DNA of 64,000 nucleotides. Source: Streptacidiphilus sp. P02-A3a (GTDB taxonomy: Bacteria; Actinomycetota; Actinomycetes; Streptomycetales; Streptomycetaceae). Below the pieces are notes generated by a model that searched no databases, was not told the DNA's origin, and saw nothing but the letters and a program-made list of their open reading frames with translations. Both the position numbers and the translations under genes were made by a program. Below are positions 1 to 7,842 of the stretch, piece after piece. The stretch's first letter is position 1. Each line of letters opens with the position of its first letter. The DNA is taken from positions 939,922 to 1,003,921 of the forward strand of contig NZ_CP048289.1 in NCBI RefSeq assembly GCF_014084105.1, in the 5' to 3' direction.

Positions 1-813
1 GGGCGCGGGCTCCAGCGGCGCGGTCGGATCGTCGGACTGGCGGAGCAGCCCGACGGTCGCCTTCAGCTCCTGCAGCGCCTCGTGGCTGGCGTCCCGGATG
101 TGCTCCAGTGCCGCGCGGACCGGCGGCGGGATCTCGTCGGCCAGGTGCACGGCGACCCCGGCCTGGGCGTTTATCAGCGCGATGTGGTGCGCGACGACGT
201 CGTGCAGCTCCCGGGCGATCCGGATCCGGTCCTCGGCGACCCGGCGGCGGGCCTCCTCCTCCCGGGTGCGCTCGGCCCGCTCGGCCCGCTCCCGGATCGC
301 GGAGATGTAGGCCCGGCGCGACCGCATGGCGTCCGCCCCGGCCGCTACCATGCCGGTCCAGGCGAGCACGCTGAGCTTCTGCGGCTCCAGCCACGACCCG
401 GGGGCGAACGCCATGCTCGATCCGACCAGCAGCAGCGCGGCCGTGCCGGTGCCGAGCCAGGCGGTGCGGCGGTCGGTGTCCAGGGCGAGGGTGCAGATCG
501 CGGCCACGACCGGGGACAGCAGCACCGGGTTGAGGTCGTAGCCGAGCGCGGTGTAGCTGATCCCGCAGGCGACGGTCACCGCCAGCACCACGCGCGGCCG
601 GGTGCGCCGGAGCAGCAGCGCGCCGCAGGCCACGGCCGCCACCGCGGCGGTAGCGGGGTGTATCGCGCTGAGCGAGGGGAGCGCGTGCCGGGAGGCCCGG
701 GCGGCCATCGCCGACGCGGTCAGCGAGAGCACCAGCAGCAGCGCCGCGGCCGATCCGTCCGCCAGTAGCGGCCGTCTGGACGCCCGCTGCCGCCACTGCT
801 CCAGTGTTCCCAT
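1..813 (-). CDS. Sensor histidine kinase (HisKA_3 type), 5' part only
   Basis: The gene starts at ATG 813 and runs off the left edge, so only the first 271 codons are present. Four to five hydrophobic segments fill residues 15-150, followed by a charged coiled-coil stretch. Next comes the HisKA_3 dimerisation motif RIARELHDVVAHH with the phospho-acceptor His at residue 204. This is the NarL-partner (DesK-like) class of kinase: it autophosphorylates on His and passes the phosphate to a LuxR-type response regulator, probably encoded just outside the window. The ATPase domain is not visible. Ligand unknown. Confidence 0.9.
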   Translation of the reverse strand, partial: MGTLEQWRQRASRRPLLADGSAAALLLVLSLTASAMAARASRHALPSLSAIHPATAAVAAVACGALLLRRTRPRVVLAVTVACGISYTALGYDLNPVLLSPVVAAICTLALDTDRRTAWLGTGTAALLLVGSSMAFAPGSWLEPQKLSVLAWTGMVAAGADAMRSRRAYISAIRERAERAERTREEEARRRVAEDRIRIARELHDVVAHHIALINAQAGVAVHLADEIPPPVRAALEHIRDASHEALQELKATVGLLRQSDDPTAPLEPAP

Positions 814-1057
814 CCTGCAACGGTACGAGGCCGTGGCGGCTTTCGGCGTCGTCCGGGGACGGTAGCCGGGGTGTACGGCGGTTGCGGTAGGGGCGGGGGT
901 GACCTGGGCCGACGTTGGCATGCCAGAAAACATGAGCATGGCTCTTGTTTTGTTACCCGCTGGTATCTAGCATCTGAGGCCGATCGACGCTGTCCGAGAA
1001 GCTCCGCACCGCCCCTCCATCCAGCGGGCGGTCCCGCTGCCCCCACAGGAGCCCTGT

Positions 1058-2728
1058 GTGACCAGATCAGTATTAGTAGGACGTGCCGCCGTGATCACCG
1101 CCGCGGCCCTCATCGGGGCCTTCGGCCTGGCCGGGACCCCCGCGCTGGCGGGCACCCCGGCCGCCGCCGGTGGCGCCCGGGCCGCGGCCGTCGGCGCCGC
1201 CGACACCCGCGCCTCCGCCATCGTCGCCCTCGGCGACAGCGCCATCTCCGGCGAGGGCGCGGGCACCGACACCGACGACGCCTATGTCCCCGGGACCGAC
1301 GGTCCGACGAACTTCTGCCACCGCAGCACCTCGTCCGAGATCTTCGACACCGGGCTGTCCGGCGTCACCGGGGTCGACCTCGCCTGTTCCGGCGCGCAGA
1401 CCGGCGACCTGGTGAGCGACCCGACCCTGGCCAAGGTCACCGGCTCCGGCAGCGGTGACTTCGGCGAGCCCAAGCAGGACGTCGAACTCGCCCGGACCGC
1501 CGCCCAGTACCAGGTGAAGATGGTCGTCGTCACCATCGGCGCCAACGACGACTTCGACTTCAGCGGGATCATGGAGAGCTGCCTCGGGCAGTACTTCCCG
1601 ATCCCGCAGTCCGAGGGCTGCCGGGACACCATCGGCAGCGCGGCCATCACCGCGCGGGCCCAGGCGGTCATCCCGAAGATCGAGGCGGCGCTCACCGACG
1701 TCCGGCAGACCATGCGCGACGCCGGCTACGCCGACGGCTCGTACCAGCTGGTGATGCAGTCGTACTTCACCCCGATCACCCCGGACATCCGCAGCAACAC
1801 CTACGCGGCGAAGGTCGCCGACGGCTGCCCGGCCTACCCGGAGGACCTGGCCTGGGGCCACAACTGGGTGGTCCCGCAGCTGGACGACGCGCTGCGGACC
1901 GCCGCCGAGGCGGTACCCGGCGTGCGCTTCCTCGACCAGCGCCGGGTCAGCTACGGCCATGAGGTCTGCGCGGAGATGACCACCTCGCCGTACGAGTACA
2001 CCAACGGCGACGTGATCGACACCAGCGAGCTCACCCGCAACGGCTGCGACTACTCCATCGGCATCCTCGGCCTGTGCGAGGACGAGATCCGGCAGTCCTT
2101 CCACCTGCGGGTCGCCGGGTACCAGGGCGAGGGCGCCTGCCTCGGCGAGTTCTTCGACGCGCCGAACCAGCAGGAGGCCTACTGCACCCTGGACCAGGGC
2201 GACGGGACGACCATCGAACCGCTGACGGTCGGCCGGCCGTTCAACGACGCGCCACAGGACGGCGCCTGGTTCCAGCTCAGCAACCACGCCACCGGCCAGG
2301 TGCTGGACTTCTCCGGCGGCGGCGACTACGGCGACAGCACCAACGGCCGTCCGGCGATCACCTATCCGGCCGACGGCGGGCTGAACCAGTCCTTCGTCTT
2401 CGAGGCCAAGCCGGGCGGCAGCTACGAGCTGGACTTCAGCGGCAACCGGGACATGTGCCTGGACGCCACCGGTGGCTCCACCGCCGCCGGAACCGCGCTG
2501 GAGCAGTGGGGCTGCACCGGCAACGGCAACCAGCACTGGGTGCTCGAACCGGCGGGCAACGGCCTGTACAAGGTCGCCGACTCGGAGAACACGGGCATGG
2601 TCGCCACCCTCGGCAGCAGCTCGCTGACCGACTCCAGCGGCAACCCGGTCACCGTGCTCCAGCCCGACACCGGCGCGGCCGGGCAGCTGTGGCAGCTGAC
2701 CCTGCTGGGCATCGTCTACCTGGGCTGA
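1058..2728 (+). CDS. Secreted SGNH/GDSL hydrolase with C-terminal ricin-type lectin domain
   Basis: 556 aa. GTG start with AGGAG about 7 nt upstream. A Sec signal peptide covers residues 1-32. The SGNH hydrolase domain shows block I GDSAISGEG (nucleophile Ser61) and block III GAND near residue 163. Residues from about 400 to the end form a ricin B-like domain with QHW and QLW motifs and paired Cys, which usually binds sugar polymers. Likely role: extracellular esterase or lipase acting on a polysaccharide-associated substrate. Codon 6 is TTA (1073-1075), so translation should depend on tRNA-Leu(UAA). A strong hairpin at 2738-2789 ends the transcript. Confidence 0.88.
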   Translation: MTRSVLVGRAAVITAAALIGAFGLAGTPALAGTPAAAGGARAAAVGAADTRASAIVALGDSAISGEGAGTDTDDAYVPGTDGPTNFCHRSTSSEIFDTGLSGVTGVDLACSGAQTGDLVSDPTLAKVTGSGSGDFGEPKQDVELARTAAQYQVKMVVVTIGANDDFDFSGIMESCLGQYFPIPQSEGCRDTIGSAAITARAQAVIPKIEAALTDVRQTMRDAGYADGSYQLVMQSYFTPITPDIRSNTYAAKVADGCPAYPEDLAWGHNWVVPQLDDALRTAAEAVPGVRFLDQRRVSYGHEVCAEMTTSPYEYTNGDVIDTSELTRNGCDYSIGILGLCEDEIRQSFHLRVAGYQGEGACLGEFFDAPNQQEAYCTLDQGDGTTIEPLTVGRPFNDAPQDGAWFQLSNHATGQVLDFSGGGDYGDSTNGRPAITYPADGGLNQSFVFEAKPGGSYELDFSGNRDMCLDATGGSTAAGTALEQWGCTGNGNQHWVLEPAGNGLYKVADSENTGMVATLGSSSLTDSSGNPVTVLQPDTGAAGQLWQLTLLGIVYLG

Positions 2729-2737
2729 CCGCCCGAA

Positions 2738-2789
2738 CCCTGGGACGTCCAGCGCGCCGGGCCGCGGCCCGGGCCGGGACGTCCCAGGG
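2738..2789 (+). terminator. Hairpin terminator after SGNH hydrolase
   Basis: Perfect 13-bp arms (2738-2750 and 2777-2789, CCCTGGGACGTCC and its complement) enclose a GC-rich loop, 9 nt after the stop codon. There is no T-run, as usual in high-GC actinomycetes. Confidence 0.7.
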
Positions 2790-2943
2790 CCGAGCCCGGG
2801 CCGCGTCCCTTCGCGCTCGGATCATTTTGCCATCCCTTTACAACCGGGTCGGATGCCCCGTCGTCTCTCCGCTCGATCTGAACAACGGTCAGCCCGCCAC
2901 GGCCCTCCGGGGCCGGGCCGACCCGACGAGAGAGAAGCCGTCC

Positions 2944-3777
2944 ATGCGTATGTCCACCCTCGCCGTTGGCGCGATGGCCTGCACCGCCGTGGTGCTCGGG
3001 TCCGCCCCCGCCATGGCCGCGAGCTCCGACTCGGCCGCCGCCAAGACGCCGATGTGCGCCACCTCCCAGCTGACCGCGTCGCTCGGCGGCGGGGACGCCG
3101 GTGCCGGGAACCTGTACCGCTTCCTGCTGCTGACCAACCACAGCCACACCAGCTGCCAGCTCGACGGCTACCCGGGCCTGTCGCTGCTGAACGCCCACGG
3201 CCAGGAGATCGGCGCCCCGGCGACGTTCGACCACAACTTCAGCTACGCCCCGGTCACGCTGCGGCCGGGCCAGGCCGTCAGCGACACCATCCACACCCTC
3301 AACTCCGGCGCCACCAGCTGCCAGGGCACCTCCACCGAGCTGCGGATCTACCCGCCCGGCAACAAGGCCGCGCTGGTCATCCCCGGCAAGGTGATGCTCT
3401 GCGGCAACCTGCTCAGCGTCACCCCCTTCGGCCGCGGCACCACCGGCAACCCGCCCGACGGCACGGCCGTGGCCCCGATCAGTGACACCTCCAGCTCGCC
3501 GAGCCCCGCCGCCACCCAGACGCCGTCCGCGGCCCCGACCAACGGCCCGTCCGCGTCGGCCGCGCCCGCCTCCGGTGGCACCGGCAGCGGCGGCGCGTCC
3601 GCCGCCCCGACCTCCGCCTCCGTCGGCGTGGTGCCGTCGGGCGCCCCCGACACCGGCGTGCCGGTGACCGACTCCAGCAGCGACACCGGCCTGATCGCCG
3701 GTGCCTGCGCCATCGCCGCGGCGCTGTTCGGCGGGCTCGGCCTGATGCTGCGTCGCAGGTCGCAGGCTCGGGGCTGA
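2944..3777 (+). CDS. Secreted DUF4232 protein with possible C-terminal cell-wall sorting signal
   Basis: 277 aa, ATG start; the frame is open far upstream, but the Sec signal peptide (residues 1-24, ending PAMAAS) fixes this start. The DUF4232 domain (about 36-165, four Cys, motif YPGLSLLN) is followed by a Pro/Ser/Thr/Gly-rich stalk. The C-terminus has APDTG (234-238) and SSDTG, a 20-residue hydrophobic segment (250-269) and RRR. That is the architecture of a sortase substrate, although neither motif is a canonical LPxTG or LAxTG. The sortase gene begins 3 nt after the stop, which supports surface anchoring. DUF4232 function is unknown. The domain is closely similar to the one at 5104-6165. 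Confidence 0.85.
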   Translation: MRMSTLAVGAMACTAVVLGSAPAMAASSDSAAAKTPMCATSQLTASLGGGDAGAGNLYRFLLLTNHSHTSCQLDGYPGLSLLNAHGQEIGAPATFDHNFSYAPVTLRPGQAVSDTIHTLNSGATSCQGTSTELRIYPPGNKAALVIPGKVMLCGNLLSVTPFGRGTTGNPPDGTAVAPISDTSSSPSPAATQTPSAAPTNGPSASAAPASGGTGSGGASAAPTSASVGVVPSGAPDTGVPVTDSSSDTGLIAGACAIAAALFGGLGLMLRRRSQARG

Positions 3778-3780
3778 CCC

Positions 3781-4512
3781 TTGCGGCGTAGCGGATCGGC
3801 TCGCGACAGTCAGCACGGAGTCCACCGTCGGGGCCCTGGCCGGAAGGGGGCCGCGACGGCACGCGGGCGCGCCGCCGCGCGCTGGTGCGGGACGCTGGCT
3901 GCCCTGCTGCTCGCCACCTCCGGCGCCGTGACCCAGCTCTCCGGCTGCGCGGCCCACAACCCGGCCACGGCCGGGACGGCGGCGGCGCAGTCCTCGCTCG
4001 CGGCCGTCCCGGTCACCGCCCCCAGCGGCAGCGCGGCGCCGCGCCCGCTGGCCCGGTCGGTACCGGAGCGGCTGGAGATCCCCGCCATCGGCGTCGACAC
4101 CCCGATCATGGCGGTCGGCCTCGGCCCGGACGGAACCGTCGGCGTCCCCCCGATCGAGGCGAACGCCCCGGCCGGGTGGTACCAGTACTCGCCCACACCC
4201 GGGCAGGTCGGACCAGCGGTGATCCTCGGCCACGTGACCGTCGGCCAGTACGGCGACGGGGTGTTCCTGCACCTCGCGCGGCTGGCCGCGGGCGACCGGG
4301 TGGTCGTGGTGCTCCAGGACGGCGCGTCGGCGGTGTTCACCGTGGACTCGGTGCAGACCGTGTCCAAGGCCCGTTTCCCCACGTCCGCCGTCTACGGCAG
4401 CGTGGACCGGCCGGAGCTGCGACTGATCACCTGCGCGGGCCCGCGCGGGGCAGGCGGCACCGGCTACTCCGAGAACACCATCGTCTACGCGTCCCTGGCC
4501 GACGCGAGTTGA
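3781..4512 (+). CDS. Class F-type sortase
   Basis: 243 aa with a TTG start, tightly coupled to the upstream DUF4232 gene; no clear ribosome-binding site, so the start is uncertain. A basic N-terminus and one membrane segment (about 37-55) precede an extracellular sortase domain that begins LEIPAIGVDTPI. Catalytic His151 lies in GHVT and Cys218 in LITCAG. The basic residue usually found in the last strand is not obvious; the nearest Arg is in GPRGAGG, so activity should be checked. Sortases cleave a C-terminal sorting motif and transfer the protein to a cell-surface amine. The likely substrate is the adjacent DUF4232 protein. Confidence 0.85.
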   Translation: MRRSGSARDSQHGVHRRGPGRKGAATARGRAAARWCGTLAALLLATSGAVTQLSGCAAHNPATAGTAAAQSSLAAVPVTAPSGSAAPRPLARSVPERLEIPAIGVDTPIMAVGLGPDGTVGVPPIEANAPAGWYQYSPTPGQVGPAVILGHVTVGQYGDGVFLHLARLAAGDRVVVVLQDGASAVFTVDSVQTVSKARFPTSAVYGSVDRPELRLITCAGPRGAGGTGYSENTIVYASLADAS

Positions 4513-4519
4513 CGAATTG

Positions 4520-5107
4520 ATGGCTGATTGGCGCGCGGGTGCCGCAACCGAGGAGCAGCCGGAACCGTCTCGTCCGGTGAGACCCGCCGATCCATCGGCG
4601 GAACCTCTACAGCCGAGGAGAATGGTGCGCCGGTCCCACGAGAGGGAGGCAGCCGAGCTGTTCGCCGCCCTCTACCCGCGCCTCGCGGGCTGGTGCCGTC
4701 GTCTGGTCGACGACGACGGCACCGCCCACGAGATCGCCTCGGAGGCGTTCACCCGCCTCTGGGCGCGCTGGACCAAGGTGGAGGAGCCGCGCGGCTTCCT
4801 CTACGTGACCGCGGCCAACCTGGTCCGAGACCACTGGCGCAAAATGGAGCGTGAACGGCGGGCCATGCGGCGCGCCACCACGGAGGAAGTCGTGAAGCAG
4901 CAGCGCGCCGAGACGGGTGACCCGTCGGTGCGGCTGCTGGTCCAGTCGCTCCCGCAGCGGCTGCGCACACCAGTACTCCTGTACTACTACGCGGACCTGC
5001 CGGTACGTGAGGTGTCCGCGCTGATGGGACGGAACGAGGGAACGGTCAAGTCTGATCTGCACGCGGCCAGGGAACTGCTGCGAGCCAAGCTGGGAGCGGC
5101 GGAGTGA
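4520..5107 (+). CDS. ECF-family RNA polymerase sigma factor
   Basis: 195 aa from ATG 4520, 7 nt after the sortase stop. An in-frame ATG/GTG pair at 4622/4625 just after GAGGAG gives a 161-162 aa form that starts right before region 2 and may be the true start. Region 2 is seen in LFAALYPRLAGWCRRL and RLWARWTKVEEPRGFL. Region 4 helix-turn-helix is DLPVREVSALMGRNEGTVK. The stop overlaps the next gene (GTGA), which implies translational coupling to a membrane partner as in sigma/anti-sigma pairs. Confidence 0.88.
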   Translation: MADWRAGAATEEQPEPSRPVRPADPSAEPLQPRRMVRRSHEREAAELFAALYPRLAGWCRRLVDDDGTAHEIASEAFTRLWARWTKVEEPRGFLYVTAANLVRDHWRKMERERRAMRRATTEEVVKQQRAETGDPSVRLLVQSLPQRLRTPVLLYYYADLPVREVSALMGRNEGTVKSDLHAARELLRAKLGAAE

Positions 5108-6165
5108 GCAGAGACCCCGGTGGGCCCGGCCCCGACCCGCAGCACCCCGACGACCAGCCCGAGCCGTTCGAGCCCGTTGACCCGCCCGAGCCCGTTGACC
5201 CGCCCGAGCCCGTTGACCCGCCCGGACCCCTCGACCAGCCCGAGCCGTTCGAACCGGTGAACCAGCCCGACCCGTTCGACCTCGGCGAGCGGCTGCCGGG
5301 CCTGGGCGCGGCCGAGCCGCTGCTGCGCCCGGAGATCCGGATGCTGCCGGTGCCGACCGGCTCCTTCGAGCGGATCCGCCGCCGGGCCGCCCGCCGCAGA
5401 CGCGGGCGGGTCGCCGCCGGAGGCGGGCTGGTCGTCGCCGTGGCCGCCGGTTCGCTGTACCTGCTGGGCGTGCCCGGCCCCTTCTGGAACGCCGCACCCC
5501 CGGTCACCGCCACCGGCGGCACCCGGTCGCCGTCCGCTTCGCCGACCCCGAGCGCCACCGGCGGGCACGTCTCCGCGCCCCGGCCCCCCGTCCAGAGCCC
5601 GTCCGCCAGCGCGGCCGGCGGCAGCGCCAGCGGCGCGGCCAGCGCTGAGCCGACGGTCGGTACCACCGGCGCGTCCAGCACCAGCGGCGCGCTCACGGCC
5701 ACCCCGTCGGCCTCCGCGGCCAGCAGCTCCGCCCCCGCGACGGCGGTCGTGGGCATCTGCCCGACCTCGCAGCTGACCGCCGCGCTCGGCGGTGGCAACG
5801 CCGGCGCCGGGAACCTGTACCGGTACCTGGTGCTGACCAACGACGGCCCGACCTCCTGCACGCTGGACGGCTTCCCGGGGCTGACGCTGCTGGACGCCCA
5901 GGGCGGGCAGCTCGGCGCCCCGGCGACCTTCGACCACACGATCTCCTACAGCCGGGTGGTACTGGCGCCGGGGGCCTCGGCCAGCGACACCATCCACACC
6001 CTGAACGCGGGCGCCACCAGCTGCTCCGGCACCTCGTCCAGCCTGCGGATCTACCCTCCGGGCGACACCGCCTCGATGCTGATCCCCGGTCAGGTGATGC
6101 TCTGCGGCGGGCAACTCAGCGTCAGCCCGTTCATCACGGGCAGTACCGGCAACCCGCCGTCGTGA
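5104..6165 (+). CDS. Membrane-anchored DUF4232 protein, candidate anti-sigma or sensor partner
   Basis: 353 aa, GTG start overlapping the sigma-factor stop by 4 nt. Residues 1-100 are probably cytoplasmic: a Pro/Glu/Asp-rich segment with PEPVDP repeats, then a basic stretch (SFERIRRRAARRRRGR). One membrane segment spans about 104-123, followed by a Ser/Ala/Thr stalk and an outer DUF4232 domain (about 217-350). That domain is nearly colinear with the one at 2944-3777, sharing GGG-AGAGNLYR, GAPATFDH and SDTIHTLN. Position after an ECF gene suggests the N-terminus controls the sigma factor, but no classic zinc anti-sigma motif (HxxxCxxC) is visible, so this is inference. Confidence 0.75.
   Translation: MSRDPGGPGPDPQHPDDQPEPFEPVDPPEPVDPPEPVDPPGPLDQPEPFEPVNQPDPFDLGERLPGLGAAEPLLRPEIRMLPVPTGSFERIRRRAARRRRGRVAAGGGLVVAVAAGSLYLLGVPGPFWNAAPPVTATGGTRSPSASPTPSATGGHVSAPRPPVQSPSASAAGGSASGAASAEPTVGTTGASSTSGALTATPSASAASSSAPATAVVGICPTSQLTAALGGGNAGAGNLYRYLVLTNDGPTSCTLDGFPGLTLLDAQGGQLGAPATFDHTISYSRVVLAPGASASDTIHTLNAGATSCSGTSSSLRIYPPGDTASMLIPGQVMLCGGQLSVSPFITGSTGNPPS
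5170..5223 (+). repeat. Three 18-bp tandem repeats encoding PEPVDP
   Basis: Units at 5170-5187, 5188-5205 and 5206-5223 are nearly identical and encode the Pro/Glu/Val/Asp repeat in the N-terminus of the membrane DUF4232 protein. Confidence 0.9.
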
Positions 6166-6243
6166 CCTCCGGGTGCCCCCGACTGGCCGAAGGCGGCGCG
6201 TCCCGGCGCGCGTCGGCCGCCCCTGGCTCCTAGGGTCGGAAGC

Positions 6244-6939
6244 ATGCGCATCGTCATCGCGGGTGGACACGGTCAGATCGCACTGCAACTGGAGCGGATC
6301 CTCGCGGAGCGTGGGGACACGCCGGTCGGGTTGATCCGCCGGTCCGACCAGGCGCACGAGCTACAGGCGGCCGGAGCCGAGGCGCTGCTGTGCGACCTGG
6401 AGTCGGTCGGCGTCGAGCAGCTGGCGGCGGATCTGGCGGGCGCGGAGGCGGCGGTGTTCGCCGCCGGGGCCGGGGGACACGGCGGCATGGCCCGGACCCA
6501 GGCCGTCGACCAGGGCGGGGCGGTGCTCTTCGCCGAGGCGGCCCAGCGGGCGGGGGTGCGCCGACTGGTCCAGCTCTCCTCGATGGGCGCCGACCGCGAG
6601 CCCCCGGCCGGAACCGACGCGGGCTTCGCCGCGTACCTGCGGGCCAAGGGCGCGGCCGACAGCGACCTCGCCAGCCGCACCGACCTGGACTGGACGATCC
6701 TGCGGCCCGGCCATCTGACGGACGACCCGGGCACCGGGCTGGTCACCCTGTCCACCGGCCACCTCGCCGAAAGCGGGGGCGCCGGCCGGGTACCCCGGCG
6801 GGACGTCGCGGCGGTGATCGCGCAGCTGCTGCACACCCCGGCCAGCGCCGGACTGGCACTCGAACTCGTCAGCGGTGACACCAGCATCGAGGCGGCGGTC
6901 GAGGCAGTCGTCCAGGAGTCCTCGGCCCACTCCCGCTGA
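6244..6939 (+). CDS. NAD(P)-binding atypical SDR (NmrA/NAD(P)H-binding family)
   Basis: 231 aa, ATG start. The N-terminal Rossmann motif MRIVIAGGHGQIA matches GxxGxxG of atypical SDRs. QLSSMGADRE and DWTILRPGHL are typical of NAD(P)H-binding/NmrA-like proteins (YwnB, SDR_a5 type). It lacks the classical YxxxK pair; YLRAKG occupies the equivalent place. Probable role: NAD(P)-dependent epimerase, reductase or redox sensor, substrate unknown. It appears monocistronic, since the next gene is on the other strand. Confidence 0.85.
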   Translation: MRIVIAGGHGQIALQLERILAERGDTPVGLIRRSDQAHELQAAGAEALLCDLESVGVEQLAADLAGAEAAVFAAGAGGHGGMARTQAVDQGGAVLFAEAAQRAGVRRLVQLSSMGADREPPAGTDAGFAAYLRAKGAADSDLASRTDLDWTILRPGHLTDDPGTGLVTLSTGHLAESGGAGRVPRRDVAAVIAQLLHTPASAGLALELVSGDTSIEAAVEAVVQESSAHSR

Positions 6940-7031
6940 GCTCCGCCGCTCCCACCCCGACCCCCGACCCCCGCCGCCGCCCCGACCCCCGCCGCCCCGC
7001 CGCCCCGCCGCCCCGAGCCCCGCCGCCCGGG

Positions 7032-7715
7032 TCAGCCGTCCGCCGTCGGCGGATCGCTCGGTCGGTCGCCCGGCGGATCGCTCGGTCGGCCCGGAGGCAG
7101 GATCGGGAAGATCCGGCTGACCACCGCCACTGGTCCGGCGTCCGGCGGCCGGGCGGACGGCGAGGACTCACGGATCCGGTAGGGAGCCAGCAGCCGACGC
7201 AGCTCCTCGGCCAGCAGATCGATCTCCTCCGGTCCCAGATACAGCACCGCGCTGAACGCGTCGTCCCTGCGCCACGGCTCGGGCGCCCGCTCCCGCTCGG
7301 CCAGCCAACGCTGGTAACTCTCGTTCTCCAGACCACGGTTGAGCGCGCTCAGGCCTTCCCCGACGGCGTCCCCCGGATCCCCCGCGTCCGTCGGGTCCGT
7401 CGGGTCCGCCGCGTCCTCGCGGCCCGCCCACCCGGCCGCGTCCGCCGCCGCCCAGTCGCCGCCCCCGGCGGCCAGCCGCCAGGGACGCGCCCGACCGCTG
7501 CTCCTCGGCGCCTCCTCGATCAGCCCGACCCTGCCCAACTGCCGCAGGTGGAACGAGCAGAGCCCGGAGCTGCGGCCGAGTCGGCGTCCGGCCTCATTGG
7601 CCGTCACCGGGCCTATCCGGTGCATCAGTTCGAGCAGCGCGGTGCGCAGCGGATGCGCGGCGAGCACGGGTGCCACGTCCAACTCGACTGCCGCGTCAAC
7701 GGATTCGCTGTTCAC
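7032..7715 (-). CDS. Winged-helix (ArsR-like) transcriptional regulator
   Basis: 227 aa from GTG 7715. A TTG 36 nt upstream (7751) gives a longer frame, but that extension contains the promoter-like TTGACA and a perfect palindrome, so the shorter start is preferred. The helix-turn-helix at residues 15-75 (VLAAHPLRTALLELMHRIG, RRLGRSSGLCSFHLRQL) is the HTH_20/ArsR fold. An Asp/Pro-rich linker and a second domain with LGPEEIDLLAEELRRLL follow. The low-complexity C-terminal tail (PPGRPSDPPGDRPSDPP) is unusual. Probably autoregulatory, and possibly also affects the divergent deformylase gene. Confidence 0.82.
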   Translation of the reverse strand: MNSESVDAAVELDVAPVLAAHPLRTALLELMHRIGPVTANEAGRRLGRSSGLCSFHLRQLGRVGLIEEAPRSSGRARPWRLAAGGGDWAAADAAGWAGREDAADPTDPTDAGDPGDAVGEGLSALNRGLENESYQRWLAERERAPEPWRRDDAFSAVLYLGPEEIDLLAEELRRLLAPYRIRESSPSARPPDAGPVAVVSRIFPILPPGRPSDPPGDRPSDPPTADG

Positions 7716-7729
7716 GTTGCCAGCTTCGG

Positions 7730-7741
7730 ACTTTGCAAAGT
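7730..7741. promoter_or_regulatory. Palindromic operator ACTTTGCAAAGT upstream of HTH regulator
   Basis: A perfect 12-bp palindrome lies 15 nt upstream of the preferred GTG start. On the minus strand it sits directly after TTGACA (7746-7751), as expected for an operator overlapping the regulator's own promoter. Confidence 0.65.
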
Positions 7742-7842
7742 AGCGTGTCAAGGTCTTCGGTCGACCCCGTGGAGGCGGTCGACCGCTTGCGCACGCCCTG
7801 TCGACGCCGAGCGCCCAGAGCGCACTCCGGAGGACCAGCCCG

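Noticed and set aside
1073-2536. Long open frame on the minus strand opposite the SGNH hydrolase
   Set aside because: Composition is Gly/Ala/Arg/Val-rich without motifs, a product of GC-biased third positions of the true gene.
5170-5223. CRISPR-like array
   Set aside because: Units are adjacent without spacers and encode an in-frame PEPVDP repeat.
7716-7751. N-terminal extension of the HTH regulator from TTG 7751
   Set aside because: The extension overlaps a promoter-like TTGACA and a perfect palindrome; the GTG at 7715 leaves the HTH domain complete.
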